NCBI GenBank assembly: GCA_028278125.1
Contig: JANQEY010000073.1
Coordinates: 1 to 26,586 of the forward strand
DNA: 26,586 nt
Source: a bacterium
Lineage (GTDB): Bacteria; Electryoneota; Electryoneia; Electryoneales; Electryoneaceae
Direction of reading: 5' to 3'
Positions 25,544 to 26,586 of this stretch are shown here, in pieces; the first letter of the stretch is position 1; each line of letters begins with the position of its first letter. The notes beneath the pieces were generated by a model. It had not been told where the DNA came from. It searched no databases and saw only the letters and a list, made by a program, of their open reading frames with translations. Position numbers and translations under genes: made by a program.

Positions 25544-26586
25544 CTAGACATTTTCTCCCTCAAGATTGTCATTCTCAGAATCTGTATCAGCCGGTTTATC
25601 AGCTACGGGTGTCGGATCCATTTGTGCTACAGCTTTCTGAACAACTTCAGCCTGGCCTTTTTCAGCTTCCTTGATTACCCATTCGGGTAGATTAAGACCA
25701 ACCAGTCCAAGGACATCTTTTAATCCCGGAAACGTTCCCCAGAGTCCCTTAACGAACTTGGCGGTATTGGTTCCTTCAGAATTATCTCCACCGCCAAGGT
25801 TATCCCAGACAACTACGTTGCTGAGGTCAAGGTTCTGTACTGTATCACCGACTGTTTTCGTCAGCTCGGTGATTTTATCAGCAATCATCAGTTGCACAGC
25901 CTTATCCGGATTATTTCCGGCAGCCTTCACGGTTTCACGTAAACCATCAGCGGTTTTAGCCAGTATTTCGAATGAACCACGTCCCTGCGCTTCCATCTTG
26001 GCGAAGATAGCGTCCGCCTCACCTTTAGCTTCCCGTCTCAGTTTTTCAGCTTCGGCTTCCGCGGCAATTTCAATCATCTCCTTCTCGATCTCCGCCGGAA
26101 CAACATCCTGCGCTTTCTGGCGGGCACGTTCCATGTCCGCACGAGCGTTTTCCGCTACCTGTTCAGCCTTGTATGATTCCCTCTCTGCATCCGCCTGTTT
26201 TGTTCTTTCAGCGACTACACCTCTTCTTTCGGCTTCTGCTACCTTTTCACGACGGTCGGCGTTACTGTTTTCCTCGGTAACCTTTGCCAGATTTTCGCCG
26301 GATACAGCTGTGGCATTAGCTTCTGCAACCTTGATCCTCTGGTCACGTTCAGCGTTTGCCGCGCCAACCTCACCGTTCCTCTCCTCCTCGGCAACCTTGA
26401 TCTTAGCTTCATTGATTGCACGGGCAGCAGCCTCTTTTCCGAGAGCCTCGATATAACCACTTTCGTCCTTGATATCGGTAATATTAACGTTAATCAATTT
26501 GAGGCCGATCTTTTTCAGCTCGGTCTCAACGGAATTAGTGATATTCCCGACAAATTTGTCGCGATCGACGTTAATCTCTTCGATGG
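25544..26586 (-). CDS. Flotillin-like SPFH protein, C-terminal part (5' end beyond window)
   Basis: The frame is open to the right edge; about 347 residues are visible and the N-terminal membrane hairpin and most of the SPFH domain are outside. The visible start (VDRDKFVGNITNSVETELKK, GLKLINVNITDI) is the end of the SPFH/band 7 domain. A long coiled coil of alternating Glu/Ala repeats follows (AERDQRIKVAEANATAV, EAERRGVVAERTKQADAERE), then a helical flotillin tail (EAQGRGSFEILAKTADGL, DKAVQLMIADKI) and an acidic end (DTDSENDNLEGENV). Flotillins form large membrane-scaffold oligomers; bacterial ones often pair with an NfeD protein, which would have to lie outside the window. It converges with the PorT-like gene, 92 bases apart, with no visible terminator between. 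Confidence 0.9.
   Translation of the reverse strand, partial: IEEINVDRDKFVGNITNSVETELKKIGLKLINVNITDIKDESGYIEALGKEAAARAINEAKIKVAEEERNGEVGAANAERDQRIKVAEANATAVSGENLAKVTEENSNADRREKVAEAERRGVVAERTKQADAERESYKAEQVAENARADMERARQKAQDVVPAEIEKEMIEIAAEAEAEKLRREAKGEADAIFAKMEAQGRGSFEILAKTADGLRETVKAAGNNPDKAVQLMIADKITELTKTVGDTVQNLDLSNVVVWDNLGGGDNSEGTNTAKFVKGLWGTFPGLKDVLGLVGLNLPEWVIKEAEKGQAEVVQKAVAQMDPTPVADKPADTDSENDNLEGENV

Overview
The window most likely comes from a Gram-negative bacterium of the FCB (Fibrobacterota-Chlorobiota-Bacteroidota) group, outside the classical Bacteroidia. Candidate lineages are Marinimicrobia, Calditrichota, KSB1 or Zixibacteria; the exact phylum is inference. The evidence is a TonB-dependent receptor with a carboxypeptidase-regulatory-like N-terminus, a PorV/PorQ-family barrel, a PorT-like barrel, and secreted proteins ending in an N-Y-P-N-P-F-N-P sorting domain of the type IX secretion kind. 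Unlike most Bacteroidia, nearly every real start has a good GGAGG-like Shine-Dalgarno.

Left part (1-5.8 kb, housekeeping). The edge holds the N-terminus of a membrane-anchored protein (minus strand). Next is a translationally coupled alkylation-repair pair: an N-Ada/AraC/AlkA fusion followed by Ogt, together carrying the parts of E. coli Ada plus AlkA. A small conserved hypothetical gene, a tRNA-Ser(GGA) with its own terminator, and a two-gene isopropylmalate/homoaconitate dehydratase operon (large then small subunit) follow, all on the minus strand. A plus-strand gene encodes a secreted stand-alone TonB C-terminal domain and ends at a strong terminator.

Middle (5.8-7.6 kb, accessory). A REP-associated tyrosine transposase (RAYT) sits between two nearly identical, inverted REP-like hairpins about 40 bases from each end of the gene. 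Beside it is an AT-rich, unrecognised putative lipoprotein.

Main block (7.6-22.6 kb, minus strand). Six closely spaced genes look like one operon ending at a terminator near 7.63 kb. In transcription order they are a TonB-dependent receptor with Ca-binding-like loops, an 806-residue secreted protein with a sorting tail, a PorV/PorQ barrel, a 1564-residue repeat protein whose metallopeptidase-like domain has lost its zinc ligands, a TPR lipoprotein with a beta-rich C-terminus, and a 690-residue secreted protein with a sorting tail. I read this as a cell-surface assembly: the receptor imports a ligand, the PorV-like protein helps deliver the tailed proteins, and the lipoprotein may play a SusD-like role. 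Functions of the individual large proteins are unknown. Of everything here, this operon and the pseudo-peptidase are the best candidates for an undescribed system.

Right part (22.6 kb to end). An AT-rich gap of about 1.1 kb without convincing genes holds an orphan terminator-like hairpin. It is followed by a hotdog thioesterase, a lipoprotein with a PorT-like barrel domain, and the C-terminal part of a flotillin running off the edge.
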